From Segetibacter sp. (lineage in GTDB: Bacteria > Bacteroidota > Bacteroidia > Chitinophagales > Chitinophagaceae), in assembly GCA_030146445.1 (NCBI GenBank), contig JASLBT010000104.1:1-15785 (forward strand): a stretch of 15,785 nt of DNA, in the 5' to 3' direction. The notes under the pieces were generated by a model, which saw nothing but the letters and a program-made list of their open reading frames with translations, was not told the origin of the DNA and did not search any database. The first letter of the stretch is position 1. Each line of letters opens with the position of its first letter. The position numbers were made by a program, and so were the translations under genes. Below, in pieces: positions 6,550-14,122 of the stretch.

Positions 6550-8952
6550 ATGCCCCGCTTTTGTTTAGTTGTATTAACCTGTTTAATGTTTGTAACACTG
6601 TATGGGCAGAGTCCCGACTCGATGATGCGGGTTTATGCAGATGAGATACCACAGGAAAAGATCCATGTTCAGTTTGATAAAGGTGTTTACCGTGCCGGTG
6701 AAACCATATGGTTTAAGGCTTACGTGTTTGCAGGTTATCAGCCGTCGATTGCCAGCAGAAACTTCTTTGCAGAGCTCATTGATAAAAGTGGAAAAGTAGT
6801 TCAACGCAAAACTTACCCCGTGTTTCAGTCTGCTGCCGCCGGTGATTTTGATATACCCGAAAATATGGCTGCCGGCCATCTTACATTTCGGGCATATACC
6901 ACATGGATGCTCAATTTCGATACAGCATTTATTTTTCAGAAGAATTTAGACATCATTGGAAAGGCAGGAACACTGCCTGCAATTGCGGCTCAGAAGTCGC
7001 AACCGACCTATAACCTTCACTTTTTTCCCGAAGGGGGCGACATGGTGAATGAACTCGAGTCGGTGATCGCTTTCAAGGCAAACGACAACTTTGGCAATCC
7101 TATCCCGCTAATTGGCACCATTACAAATTCGGCGGGCGAAACTGTAGATAGCTTAAAATCGGTTCACGACGGGATGGGCCTGGTTAAGTTTACCCCGAAA
7201 GCCGGCCAGGCTTACAAGGCTAGCTGGAAAGATCCGGATGGGGTTCAACAAACGACACCGTTACCCGAGGCAAAACCCCAGGGTGTGGTATTGACGATGT
7301 CAACAGCCGCCAATAAAAAGATATTTATCATCAAGCGTTCGGAAGCTGCGCCCCAAAATTACCAGAACCTGAATGTTGAGGCGCACCTTGGACAGGAACT
7401 GGTATATAAAGCAAAGGTGCCATTGATCAACACGCTGGTGAACAGCGGGAGTATACCAGTTGGAGAATTACCGGCGGGCGTTTTGCTGGTTACTGTGTTC
7501 ACTGAAAACTGGCAGCCTATAGCAGAGCGGATTATAATGGTGAACAACAATAATTACAGCTTTAATGTCGACGTTAAAGGGCTCGATGTAAATAATGCAA
7601 TAAGAGCCAAAAACACTTTTGAAATACAAACCGATGACACCGCGTTATCAAATTTGTCGATCGCTATCACCGACGCAGATATCAATAATAAAGCATCTGA
7701 CGACAACATCATATCACGACTGCTCCTAACCGGTGATATAAAAGGTTACGTACATAACCCCGCGTACTACTTTTCAAATCAATCCGACAGCCTGGCAAAT
7801 CATTTGAACCTCGTTTTACTTACGCATGGCTGGAGAAGGTACAACTGGGCCGAAATGGTAAATAATCGCCGGCCCAAACTGAAGTTCCCTGTTGACGCTC
7901 CTTTGTCGTTAACTGCCAAAGTATTTGGGATCACCAGCCTGAACCCGTTAAGCCGTGATGAACAAATTGTCGCTATCGTTCGTACACAGGACTCAACAAC
8001 CCAGGTATTGCAATTACCCAAGACCGGGGCAGATGTTTTTTCTTTACCCGGACAGCTTTATTTCGACACCATAAACGTGAACTACCAATTCGCCAAAGAC
8101 AAAAGACTCGACCGCAATGCGGCCGTGAAGTTTGACAACGGGTTGTATAAGGGAGCCGCAGTGGTCAACAGTAACTCACTCCCTTACTATTTTGTTACCG
8201 ACAAAGACAGCATATTAATGAGCCGCTCGAAATTCCTCGCCCAGCAGATTTTAAAATTTGGCAGCTCCTGGACGGCTTCGGGCAATGTGTTGCAGGGCGT
8301 TACCGTAAAAGCCAAAGTGAAGTCCCGGCTGGAGGAATTAGATGCAAAATATGCGTCGGGTTTGTTTAAGGGAGACGCATTTACTTTCGATATGTCAGAG
8401 AATATGGCGATGGACATTTTTACTTACCTGCAAGGCCGGGTACCGGGATTAATGATCAACAACAGCGGCGGAAACGTTAGCCTGCAATGGCGAGGAAGCG
8501 CTACAACCGTATTCCTCGACGAGATGCAGGCACAGCCCGATCAACTACTCAGTTTAAGCCCCGCCGACATTGCGTATGTAAAAGTTTTCAGACCCCCATT
8601 TTTCGGCGCCTTTGGGGGTGGAGCAGGCGGTGCTATCGCCGTGTACACCCGAAAAGGCAGCGATGTCAAATATGTGCCGGGGAAGGGGCTGAACAAATCG
8701 CAACTGGTAGGTTATGCTACCGCGAAACAGTTTTATTCGCCCGATTATTCCACGCGTTCAGCCTCAACAGACGTTATAGCAGACTACCGCTCAACCTTAT
8801 ACTGGAACCCATACGTGTTTATGGACGGTTCAAGGCCCTCTATAAAAATTCAATTTTACAATAACGATGCAACAAAAAAGTTCCGGGTTGTGTTAGAAGG
8901 GGTAAATGAAACCGGGAAGCTGGTACGTATAGAAAAGGTTTTTCCTAAATAA
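6550..8952 (+). CDS. Exported MG2-domain protein with C-terminal TonB-receptor plug domain
   Basis: 800 residues with a signal peptide (MPRFCLVVLTCLMFVTLYGQ). Residues 37-135 match the alpha-2-macroglobulin MG2-like domain common in Bacteroidota envelope proteins (KIHVQFDKGVYRAGETIWFKAYV). Residues 150-580 are further beta-sandwich-like sequence, with NLVLLTHGWRRYNW at 420-433, a motif I associate with this family. Residues 614-702 are a TonB-dependent receptor plug-like domain (MDIFTYLQGRVPGLMI ... TTVFLDEM ... DIAYVKVF ... GGAIAVYTRKG), followed by about 100 residues. No 22-strand receptor barrel follows, so this is not a transporter by itself; it probably sits at the outer membrane or periplasm and may dock with other components. 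Transcription likely continues into the epimerase gene 31 bp downstream. Function is unknown; such proteins are often annotated as carboxypeptidase-regulatory or plug-domain proteins. Confidence 0.8.
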   Translation: MPRFCLVVLTCLMFVTLYGQSPDSMMRVYADEIPQEKIHVQFDKGVYRAGETIWFKAYVFAGYQPSIASRNFFAELIDKSGKVVQRKTYPVFQSAAAGDFDIPENMAAGHLTFRAYTTWMLNFDTAFIFQKNLDIIGKAGTLPAIAAQKSQPTYNLHFFPEGGDMVNELESVIAFKANDNFGNPIPLIGTITNSAGETVDSLKSVHDGMGLVKFTPKAGQAYKASWKDPDGVQQTTPLPEAKPQGVVLTMSTAANKKIFIIKRSEAAPQNYQNLNVEAHLGQELVYKAKVPLINTLVNSGSIPVGELPAGVLLVTVFTENWQPIAERIIMVNNNNYSFNVDVKGLDVNNAIRAKNTFEIQTDDTALSNLSIAITDADINNKASDDNIISRLLLTGDIKGYVHNPAYYFSNQSDSLANHLNLVLLTHGWRRYNWAEMVNNRRPKLKFPVDAPLSLTAKVFGITSLNPLSRDEQIVAIVRTQDSTTQVLQLPKTGADVFSLPGQLYFDTINVNYQFAKDKRLDRNAAVKFDNGLYKGAAVVNSNSLPYYFVTDKDSILMSRSKFLAQQILKFGSSWTASGNVLQGVTVKAKVKSRLEELDAKYASGLFKGDAFTFDMSENMAMDIFTYLQGRVPGLMINNSGGNVSLQWRGSATTVFLDEMQAQPDQLLSLSPADIAYVKVFRPPFFGAFGGGAGGAIAVYTRKGSDVKYVPGKGLNKSQLVGYATAKQFYSPDYSTRSASTDVIADYRSTLYWNPYVFMDGSRPSIKIQFYNNDATKKFRVVLEGVNETGKLVRIEKVFPK

Positions 8953-8983
8953 CTACCCGGGTTAGTCTCCTTAACAACAATTT

Positions 8984-9901
8984 ATGTCTTGCATACTTAT
9001 CACTGGCGGAACGGGATTAATTGGCTCTGCACTCACGAAAATGCTCTTGAAGAAGGGTCACGAAGTAATCATCTTAACGAGAGCCAGTAAACCTGCTTCG
9101 GAAAAAAACCTCCGGTTTGCCTCCTGGGATGTAAATGCGGGAACCATCGATAAAGAAGCCATAACCCAGGCAGATGTGCTCATCCATCTCGCCGGTGCAG
9201 GTGTCGCAGACAAACGATGGACGGCATCGAGGAAAAAAGAAATTGTTGACAGCCGCACAAACAGCTCGTCGCTACTGGTGAACGCACTTACGGAGATCCC
9301 CAATAAGATTACGACGGTAGTAAGCGCCTCGGCAATCGGTTGGTACGGTTCCGACAAAAGGCATAAGTTAAGCCACAAGCCCTTCAAAGAAGATACGCCT
9401 GCCGACACGGAATTCCTCGGAGAAACCTGCCGGCTGTGGGAAGAAAGCATAAACCCTGTTGAAAAGCTGGGCAAGAGGCTCGTTAAACTAAGAACCGGGA
9501 TTGTGCTAAGCAACGAGGGCGGTGCTTTCATTGAGTTTAAAAAACCAATTCAGTTTGGAATTGCCGGCTTTCTCGGAAGTGGTAAACAGGTGATCAGCTG
9601 GATACACATGGAAGACATGTGCCGGATGTACCTGTATGCTATGGAACACGATATCCGTGGCGTTTTCAATGCCGTAGCCCCTATGCCCGTAACCAATAAG
9701 GAACTCACTTTCAAGCTGGCGAACAAAGTCCGGGGAAAGTTTTTTGTGCCCTTACATGTGCCGGGGTTTGCACTGCGCATCTTGCTGGGCGAAATGAGCG
9801 TTGAGGTATTGAAGAGTGCAACAATCAGTGCTGAAAAGATAAGGGCAGCGGGATTTCATTTTCTTTATCCTTCCATCGATGCCGCACTGGACGCATTGTA
9901 G
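8984..9901 (+). CDS. TIGR01777-family NAD(P)-binding epimerase/oxidoreductase
   Basis: 305 residues, the normal size for the family (E. coli YfcH; SDR39U1 in animals). An atypical extended short-chain dehydrogenase: the dinucleotide-binding motif ITGGTGLIGSAL is at residues 6-17, HLAGAGVADKRWT at 68-80 and SASAIGWYG at 114-122. The C-terminal DUF1731-like segment spans 255-305 (VPGFALRILLGEMS ... KIRAAGFHFLYPSIDAALDAL). It should be a cytosolic NAD(P)-dependent enzyme of unknown substrate; in the family the classic catalytic YxxxK is modified, so a redox or epimerase activity cannot be stated. The start at 8984 places the Rossmann motif at the extreme N terminus as expected. It begins 31 bp after the MG2/plug gene with no terminator between, so it may be the second gene of that transcript. 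Confidence 0.9.
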   Translation: MSCILITGGTGLIGSALTKMLLKKGHEVIILTRASKPASEKNLRFASWDVNAGTIDKEAITQADVLIHLAGAGVADKRWTASRKKEIVDSRTNSSSLLVNALTEIPNKITTVVSASAIGWYGSDKRHKLSHKPFKEDTPADTEFLGETCRLWEESINPVEKLGKRLVKLRTGIVLSNEGGAFIEFKKPIQFGIAGFLGSGKQVISWIHMEDMCRMYLYAMEHDIRGVFNAVAPMPVTNKELTFKLANKVRGKFFVPLHVPGFALRILLGEMSVEVLKSATISAEKIRAAGFHFLYPSIDAALDAL

Positions 9902-10251
9902 GCGAAGTATAATGCCCGATTTGATTGAGATCGGTTTGATAACAGGTCTCCCGGAAAACCGGCAGAGGGCATTGCAAATGATATCGTTGTACCGATTGTA
10001 AACCGGTTGGTAGAAAGCCCGCGTTCCGAACGATAGCTCAGGAATTATTGCGCACCATCCATTCACCTATCCTTCACACCTGTTGCTCAACGTGTTTTTA
10101 CTCCGGCTTTTTTTGGGACCGGCAGGAGGAATGCTATTCAACATCGTTGCCCGCCCGCTGCGCAGTCGGACGGGTGTCACTCACTTGTACGGCAATTACG
10201 CTATTCAACGGGAGATAAGACCAGGGCTTAAGCAACGGGAAACAAATTCGT
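9902..10251. other. Gap between convergent genes, no gene seen
   Basis: The region separates the epimerase stop from the stop of the minus-strand exported protein. Short open frames here (for example 10083-10304, +) have no recognisable content and run into the downstream gene. No standard terminator with a T run was found. The right half is GC-rich and holds the hairpin and direct repeats listed separately. Confidence 0.5.
10133..10209. repeat. 10 bp direct repeats flanking a GC-rich hairpin
   Basis: GCTATTCAAC occurs exactly at 10133-10142 and again at 10200-10209. Between them, CCCGCCCGC (10150-10158) can pair with GTCGGACGGG (10165-10174) around TGCGCA, giving a stem of about 8 pairs with one mismatch and one bulge. 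The GC content is well above that of the flanking DNA. This could be a small dispersed repeat (REP/MITE-like), but copy number cannot be judged from one window. Confidence 0.4.
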
Positions 10252-10764
10252 TCAAAAGGGAGAACCAAAACGGTTTATTGGTTGCATCACCTGGTAGGGC
10301 ATAAAGCCACCATATGGGTATCCATACGAACTTCTTTCTATACCGATACTGCCGGAAATGCTGAATGTTCTCGCATCATTGGTGTAGCCCAAACCTAATT
10401 CTGCACGGGGATTAATGCCGAAATTACCGGTACGAAAAAAATTATTGGAACTTGTTTTACTGAAGTCGGTGTTTAGAAAAGAGCGGTTGAAGTTCATATA
10501 AGTTGGTGCGATACTAACCGCGCCAAACGCAAACACGTTTTTGTTGATCGCCCGGCTTAATTGTACGCCCATAGGCGCAGAATAGGTACTAAAACCCCTT
10601 GAAAACCCCGCGGAAAAGCCCTGGAAAGTACTAAACGCCCACTTTTTTGTTTTAATGCTCTTTGCAGGATCCTGAGAATTATAGATTGAACTTTCCGGAA
10701 CTACATCCTGGGCATATGACGATTGTACGAGAACTAAACAAATAAAAGCTACGATGTATTTCAT
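10252..10764 (-). CDS. Small exported protein of unknown function, probably envelope-associated
   Basis: 170 residues from the ATG at 10764; an in-frame GTG at 10782 would add six residues before the signal peptide and is less likely. The signal peptide is MKYIVAFICLVLVQSSYAQ with a cleavage site after YA-Q. The mature part has several glycine/aromatic alternating stretches (FQGFSAGFSRGFSTYSAPMGVQLS; NKNVFAFGAVSIAPTY; AELGLGYTNDARTFSISGSIGIERSSYGYPYG) that read as amphipathic beta strands, so a small outer-membrane barrel-like protein is possible. The tail is rich in Tyr, Pro, Gly and Phe. I recognise no family. It stands alone, divergent from the flavoprotein gene at 11081 and convergent with the epimerase. 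Confidence 0.65.
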   Translation of the reverse strand: MKYIVAFICLVLVQSSYAQDVVPESSIYNSQDPAKSIKTKKWAFSTFQGFSAGFSRGFSTYSAPMGVQLSRAINKNVFAFGAVSIAPTYMNFNRSFLNTDFSKTSSNNFFRTGNFGINPRAELGLGYTNDARTFSISGSIGIERSSYGYPYGGFMPYQVMQPINRFGSPF

Positions 10765-11080
10765 TACCGATGGTGTTAGCACTGCCTTGTATAGGCATAA
10801 AGTTAAAGGTTTGTCTTGTCCTTTTTAGCGCTTTTAAACTAAAAAAACGTTATTCCGGTCAGCATCCGATCTGCTACAATTAACTTAGTCTTTTTTCCAG
10901 GCACTTAAAGAAACAGTATTCCGCCGGTTGACATGCCAATTCATCTCAGTCGGGACCAGCTGTGAAAACCGTAGCTCCATTTTTGGAAAATAGGATCAAG
11001 GTATCCGTGGCGGAAACAGGTATCAGCACTTTAGCTCTAAAAGGTGAGCTTATAAATATTAATCATCACACTTACAGACT
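10765..11080. other. Divergent intergenic region
   Basis: 316 bp between two divergent starts must hold promoters for the exported protein (-) and the flavoprotein (+). On the minus strand TAACTTTA near 10800 resembles the TAnnTTTG box but lacks a matching -33 element. A plus-strand frame (10962-11168) overlaps the flavoprotein start in another frame and has no protein-like features. Nothing else was seen. Confidence 0.35.
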
Positions 11081-11668
11081 ATGGGCAAGTTTCACGAGTC
11101 TATCAAACCGGCACACCGGGAGTTTATCGAAAAGCAGCACATCTTTTTTGTTGCTACGGCACCTTTGACCAGTAATGGACACGTAAACGTTTCACCTAAA
11201 GGTCTCGACTGCTTCCGGGTATTATCCGACACCCAGGTTGCGTACATGGATCTCATCAGCAGCGGCAACGAAACCTCGGCACATATTCTCGAAAATGGGC
11301 GGATTACGATTATGTTCTGTGCTTTAGCGGGTGCGCCGAATATTCTCCGGCTTTATGGCCGCGGCTCTACCGTGCTCCGGGGCTCTACTGATTGGGATAC
11401 CTATGCCCAACACTTCACGATCTACCCGAGCACCAGGCAACTTATCGTTGCCGACATAAGCCTTGTTCAAACTTCCTGTGGTTATGGCGTCCCGCTATAT
11501 GAATACGTTGGCGACCGTGACATTCACTTCGATTGGGCAGAAGCAAAAGGCGAGAGCGGATTGCGGAAGTACATTACTGACAAAAACCTGGAGAGTCTTG
11601 ACGGACTTGTCACACCCCTGGGACAAGTTGCCCAAAGGAGCCCTGGAGATCAGCAAGCATCCGAATAA
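11081..11668 (+). CDS. Pyridoxamine 5'-phosphate oxidase-like flavoprotein
   Basis: 195 residues with the split-barrel FMN-binding fold signature. The diagnostic run is residues 17-95: a FFVATAPL strand, NVSPKGLDCFRVL (36-48), VAYMDLISSGNETSAHI (53-69) and ENGRITIMFCA followed by RLYGRG. The C-terminal part CGYGVPLYEY and the final NLESLDGL match the longer branch often annotated simply as PNPOx-family protein. It should bind FMN, or possibly F420 or heme as some relatives do; true PdxH activity is unlikely because the PdxH substrate motifs are not evident. The ATG at 11081 gives the usual N terminus (MGKFHESIKPAHREFI). It is a lone gene, convergent with the ABC exporter 93 bp downstream, with no obvious terminator between them. 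Confidence 0.9.
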   Translation: MGKFHESIKPAHREFIEKQHIFFVATAPLTSNGHVNVSPKGLDCFRVLSDTQVAYMDLISSGNETSAHILENGRITIMFCALAGAPNILRLYGRGSTVLRGSTDWDTYAQHFTIYPSTRQLIVADISLVQTSCGYGVPLYEYVGDRDIHFDWAEAKGESGLRKYITDKNLESLDGLVTPLGQVAQRSPGDQQASE

Positions 11669-11761
11669 AGCTGTTGTTGGTCGCGAGCTTTTGCAACGAT
11701 GCCGGAGCATTATTCCGCATTGGCGGCCCTACTTCCAACGGGCTTTTACACCAAAACAGAA

Positions 11762-12550
11762 CTACAGATCATCGGTCTCAAACTTTCGCATGCTGAGGAA
11801 AATGTAAAGTCCAAGGTAGATCGCCGCCATTGTAAGTAGTAAAGTGGTGTTGTATGATGCGGTAAACTGGTTGATGATCATTTTAAACACCGGGATCCTG
11901 ATGAGGTTGTCGGTTGTTTCAAGTGGCATATACCTGCCGACATTATCGAAATAGCGGTTTAAAAAACCGGCAAGCATATTTTCGAGTATCAAAGTATAAA
12001 GAAAGTAAACTCCTATACTTATACCCGAACGTTTAAATAAAAGGCTGAATAAAAGTGCCGCCGCAGAATAACTTAGCGCCTGTACGAAAAAGTAGCCCAT
12101 AAATTCAAATTTCTCAAAAGTGAATAGAGAGGCATCTTCAAACAAACCAAAAGCAAGCGCGGTAATGACAACGGCAATGGTGGCTGCAATCGAGATGATA
12201 AAAGTAAGCAGGATTTTAACCCCTACAAACTGGCGCCGGCTCCAGCCATCGATGATATTCTGCCGGTGCGTTTTGTAACTGTATTCATTGGTTACCGAGA
12301 TGATCATTAACAGGCCAAGCATAAACATCAGGAAGCTGCTGGTATAACTAACCGTATGCCACACATCAGGGAATTGGAAAGGGTTCCCAACAAGCATGTT
12401 TACGTCGGAATTCTTTTTTGGCCTTGAGTCCCAAACCAGCCATCCAATATAGTTTGAACCAAAAATGCTCACCAGGTATAAGATGGACAATACCCAAAAG
12501 GTACGGTAGTTCTTTACTTTAAGCCATTCGATTTTTAGTAATTGCAACAT
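11762..12550 (-). CDS. ABC-2 type exporter permease
   Basis: 262 residues with six predicted membrane helices at about 18-40, 66-86, 112-134, 150-172, 177-197 and 235-255, the standard ABC-2 layout. The cytoplasmic segment NEYSYKTHRQNIIDGWSR (88-105) after helix 2 is the coupling-helix region typical of the bacitracin/NatB-like permeases. The gene begins 10 bp after the ATPase gene on the same strand, so the two form one exporter with likely stoichiometry of two permeases and two ATPases. The exported substrate cannot be told; antibiotic, lipid or small-molecule export are all possible. No gene for biosynthesis or regulation (such as a GntR regulator or two-component pair) is immediately adjacent. 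The 3' end is convergent with the flavoprotein gene. Confidence 0.88.
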   Translation of the reverse strand: MLQLLKIEWLKVKNYRTFWVLSILYLVSIFGSNYIGWLVWDSRPKKNSDVNMLVGNPFQFPDVWHTVSYTSSFLMFMLGLLMIISVTNEYSYKTHRQNIIDGWSRRQFVGVKILLTFIISIAATIAVVITALAFGLFEDASLFTFEKFEFMGYFFVQALSYSAAALLFSLLFKRSGISIGVYFLYTLILENMLAGFLNRYFDNVGRYMPLETTDNLIRIPVFKMIINQFTASYNTTLLLTMAAIYLGLYIFLSMRKFETDDL

Positions 12551-12560
12551 GCTGCGGCTA

Positions 12561-13451
12561 TTAATTGGTGAGTTCGAAAAATTTTGCTTCCAGGCTTTTT
12601 TTCTTCAGCTGGAGATGATTTAAAACGATTCCCTGGTTAAAACAGTGACGGTTGATGCTTTCAAGAGGAGCAGTGGCAGCCGCATAATACAACTGTACGA
12701 CCTTGCCGTTATTCTTAATTTGTGTATAGCCATTCATGCCTTGCAGCGCACTGACCAGTTCGCTCAGATCATTGGCTCCGACTTCAACAATGTCTTCGTT
12801 TACGAGAACCTCATCTACGGGACCGTCTACCAGCAAGGTTCCTTTTTTTAGTATCGCTACGTGGGTACATACCTTTTCTACTTCGTCCAGCAGGTGACTG
12901 GCCATGATGATCGTTTTACCTTCGGCAGAAATTTCTCTGATCAGGTCGCGGATCTCTGCAATTCCTACGGGGTCCAGGCCGTTTGTCGGCTCATCCAACA
13001 CCAAAACAGTAGGGTTCCCAAGCAAAGCCGACGCAATTGCCAGGCGTTGCTTCATCCCCAGTGAATAACTGCTGAAACGACTGTCTTTGCGCTCAAAAAG
13101 GTTAACCCTCCTGAGTACATCATGGATATCGTTTTTTCCCTTCCCTTTTATTTCTGCTGCAATCACCAGGTTCCGTTCCCCGGACAGGTAATGGTAAAAG
13201 TTTGGTGTTTCAAGTAACGTCCCCATATTCTTCCGGAGTTCAGCGGAGGCCGGCTGTCCGAAAAAGGAATATGTACCTGAGGTTGGCTTTAGAACGTCCA
13301 TAACGATCCCAAGCATGGTGGTTTTGCCACTTCCATTTGGACCAAGGATACCAAAAACACTACCAGGCGGTATACTAAACGATATATTATTCAGCGCCTG
13401 TATTTTGCCATACATTTTACTGATGTTGGTTAAGGTGAGCACACTTTCCAC
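12561..13451 (-). CDS. ABC exporter ATP-binding protein (BcrA-like)
   Basis: 296 residues. Walker A is GPNGSGKT (37-44), the signature is SLGMKQR (130-136), Walker B is VLVLDEPT (149-156) with the D-loop GLDP next, and the switch His186 lies in MASHLLDE. The Q-loop glutamine position appears as Glu81 (LLETPNFY), which is common in this exporter branch. Residues 215-296 form the extra C-terminal domain of BcrA/CcmA-type ATPases (SLEAKFFELTN at the end). Translation most likely starts at GTG (13449-13451): METVLT-like N termini are usual and no in-frame ATG is nearby upstream. It drives the membrane permease encoded 10 bp downstream. The hydrolysis machinery is complete. Confidence 0.93.
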   Translation of the reverse strand: MESVLTLTNISKMYGKIQALNNISFSIPPGSVFGILGPNGSGKTTMLGIVMDVLKPTSGTYSFFGQPASAELRKNMGTLLETPNFYHYLSGERNLVIAAEIKGKGKNDIHDVLRRVNLFERKDSRFSSYSLGMKQRLAIASALLGNPTVLVLDEPTNGLDPVGIAEIRDLIREISAEGKTIIMASHLLDEVEKVCTHVAILKKGTLLVDGPVDEVLVNEDIVEVGANDLSELVSALQGMNGYTQIKNNGKVVQLYYAAATAPLESINRHCFNQGIVLNHLQLKKKSLEAKFFELTN

Positions 13452-13513
13452 AGAGAAGGGTTTAGGGTGGTAAAATAGTTGCTTTCCCCTGAACTGGAAA
13501 ACAATCGTGTTGA

Positions 13514-13539
13514 AATAACGCAGCCGTTTTCCCGTTATT
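13514..13539. promoter_or_regulatory. Inverted repeat upstream of the ABC operon
   Basis: AATAACG (13514-13520) and CGTTATT (13533-13539) are a perfect 7 bp inverted repeat around 12 nt. It lies 63 bp upstream of the ATPase start in the 230 bp divergent gap, where an operator or leader hairpin would be expected. No regulator gene is adjacent, and a chance repeat is possible. Confidence 0.25.
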
Positions 13540-13634
13540 ACTGCAGCCAGAGTAGTTTAAGAGATCAAAAAAGGTCAGTGACGATCACAGGTTTGTCATA
13601 ATATGTACTTTTTACACTTAATTTCCTTTAATCT

Positions 13635-13664
13635 TTTTTTAATGGAATAGTTAAGTCTACCTTG
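13635..13664 (+). promoter_or_regulatory. Candidate promoter for the small exported protein
   Basis: TTTT (13635-13638) followed after 19 nt by TACCTTG (13658-13664) approximates the Bacteroidota TTTG-N19-TAnnTTTG pattern. The predicted transcription start is about 17 bp before the ATG at 13688. The match is imperfect. Confidence 0.3.
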
Positions 13665-13687
13665 CGCCGCGATAGAAAAAGGTGTTT

Positions 13688-14122
13688 ATGAAAAAGTGTT
13701 TATTATTATTAGTTCCAGTGTTATTTAGCCTGGCTTTACAGGGAAACGTGCGTGAAATGATCATGCCCGAGAAAGCGGTACAGAAGACGGTTCGTTTTTC
13801 GATTTATGCGTCAAGCAATTACTCCAAGTCGTTGTATAAGCAGTCGCGCGCTAAGATCATCCTGTGTATTTGGAGATATAAGGGACGGAGCCAGGAGCAG
13901 ATTTGGGAAGGTACTGTTGATGCAGGACGATTAAGAAATTATCCGGGCGTGGAAGATCCCCTGTTCCGGGAAGTGAACCTTTTTGGTGTAAAAGAGCACA
14001 AAGAAATGTTGGTTGCGGGTTATAAAGTGATGTACGACTCAAAAGGGTCGACGCTTGCTTACGACCGTGGGTATATATTTCCGGTTGGTGACAGCACCAA
14101 ATCAGTCACCATCAGGTTATAA
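13688..14122 (+). CDS. Small exported protein of unknown function
   Basis: 144 residues from the ATG at 13688; the in-frame GTG at 13682 would add two residues and is less likely. A signal peptide is clear (MKKCLLLLVPVLFSLALQGN; a lipobox is not present, because the only Cys is at position 4 before the hydrophobic core). The mature part looks like a single beta-rich domain (TVRFSIYASSNYSKSLYKQS ... AKIILCIWRYKG ... KEMLVAGYKVMYDSKGS ... YIFPVGDSTKSVTIRL) with no family I recognise. It is probably periplasmic. Its last 11 bases overlap the end of the histidine kinase gene, tail to tail. Confidence 0.65.
   Translation: MKKCLLLLVPVLFSLALQGNVREMIMPEKAVQKTVRFSIYASSNYSKSLYKQSRAKIILCIWRYKGRSQEQIWEGTVDAGRLRNYPGVEDPLFREVNLFGVKEHKEMLVAGYKVMYDSKGSTLAYDRGYIFPVGDSTKSVTIRL

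Noticed and set aside
8487..8864. Plus-strand open frame of 125 codons inside the MG2/plug gene
   Set aside because: Arg/Cys-rich out-of-frame shadow of the plug domain coding region; the real frame carries the family motifs.
9058..9531. Minus-strand open frame of 157 codons
   Set aside because: It lies wholly inside the well-supported epimerase gene, in an antisense frame, and its translation has no recognisable motif.
10083..10304. Plus-strand 73-codon frame
   Set aside because: It crosses the hairpin and runs into the antisense end of the exported protein gene; no protein-like features.
11463..11807. Plus-strand 114-codon frame after the flavoprotein
   Set aside because: Starts inside the flavoprotein gene in another frame and runs into the permease antisense; the flavoprotein frame already gives the complete family length, so no frameshift is needed.
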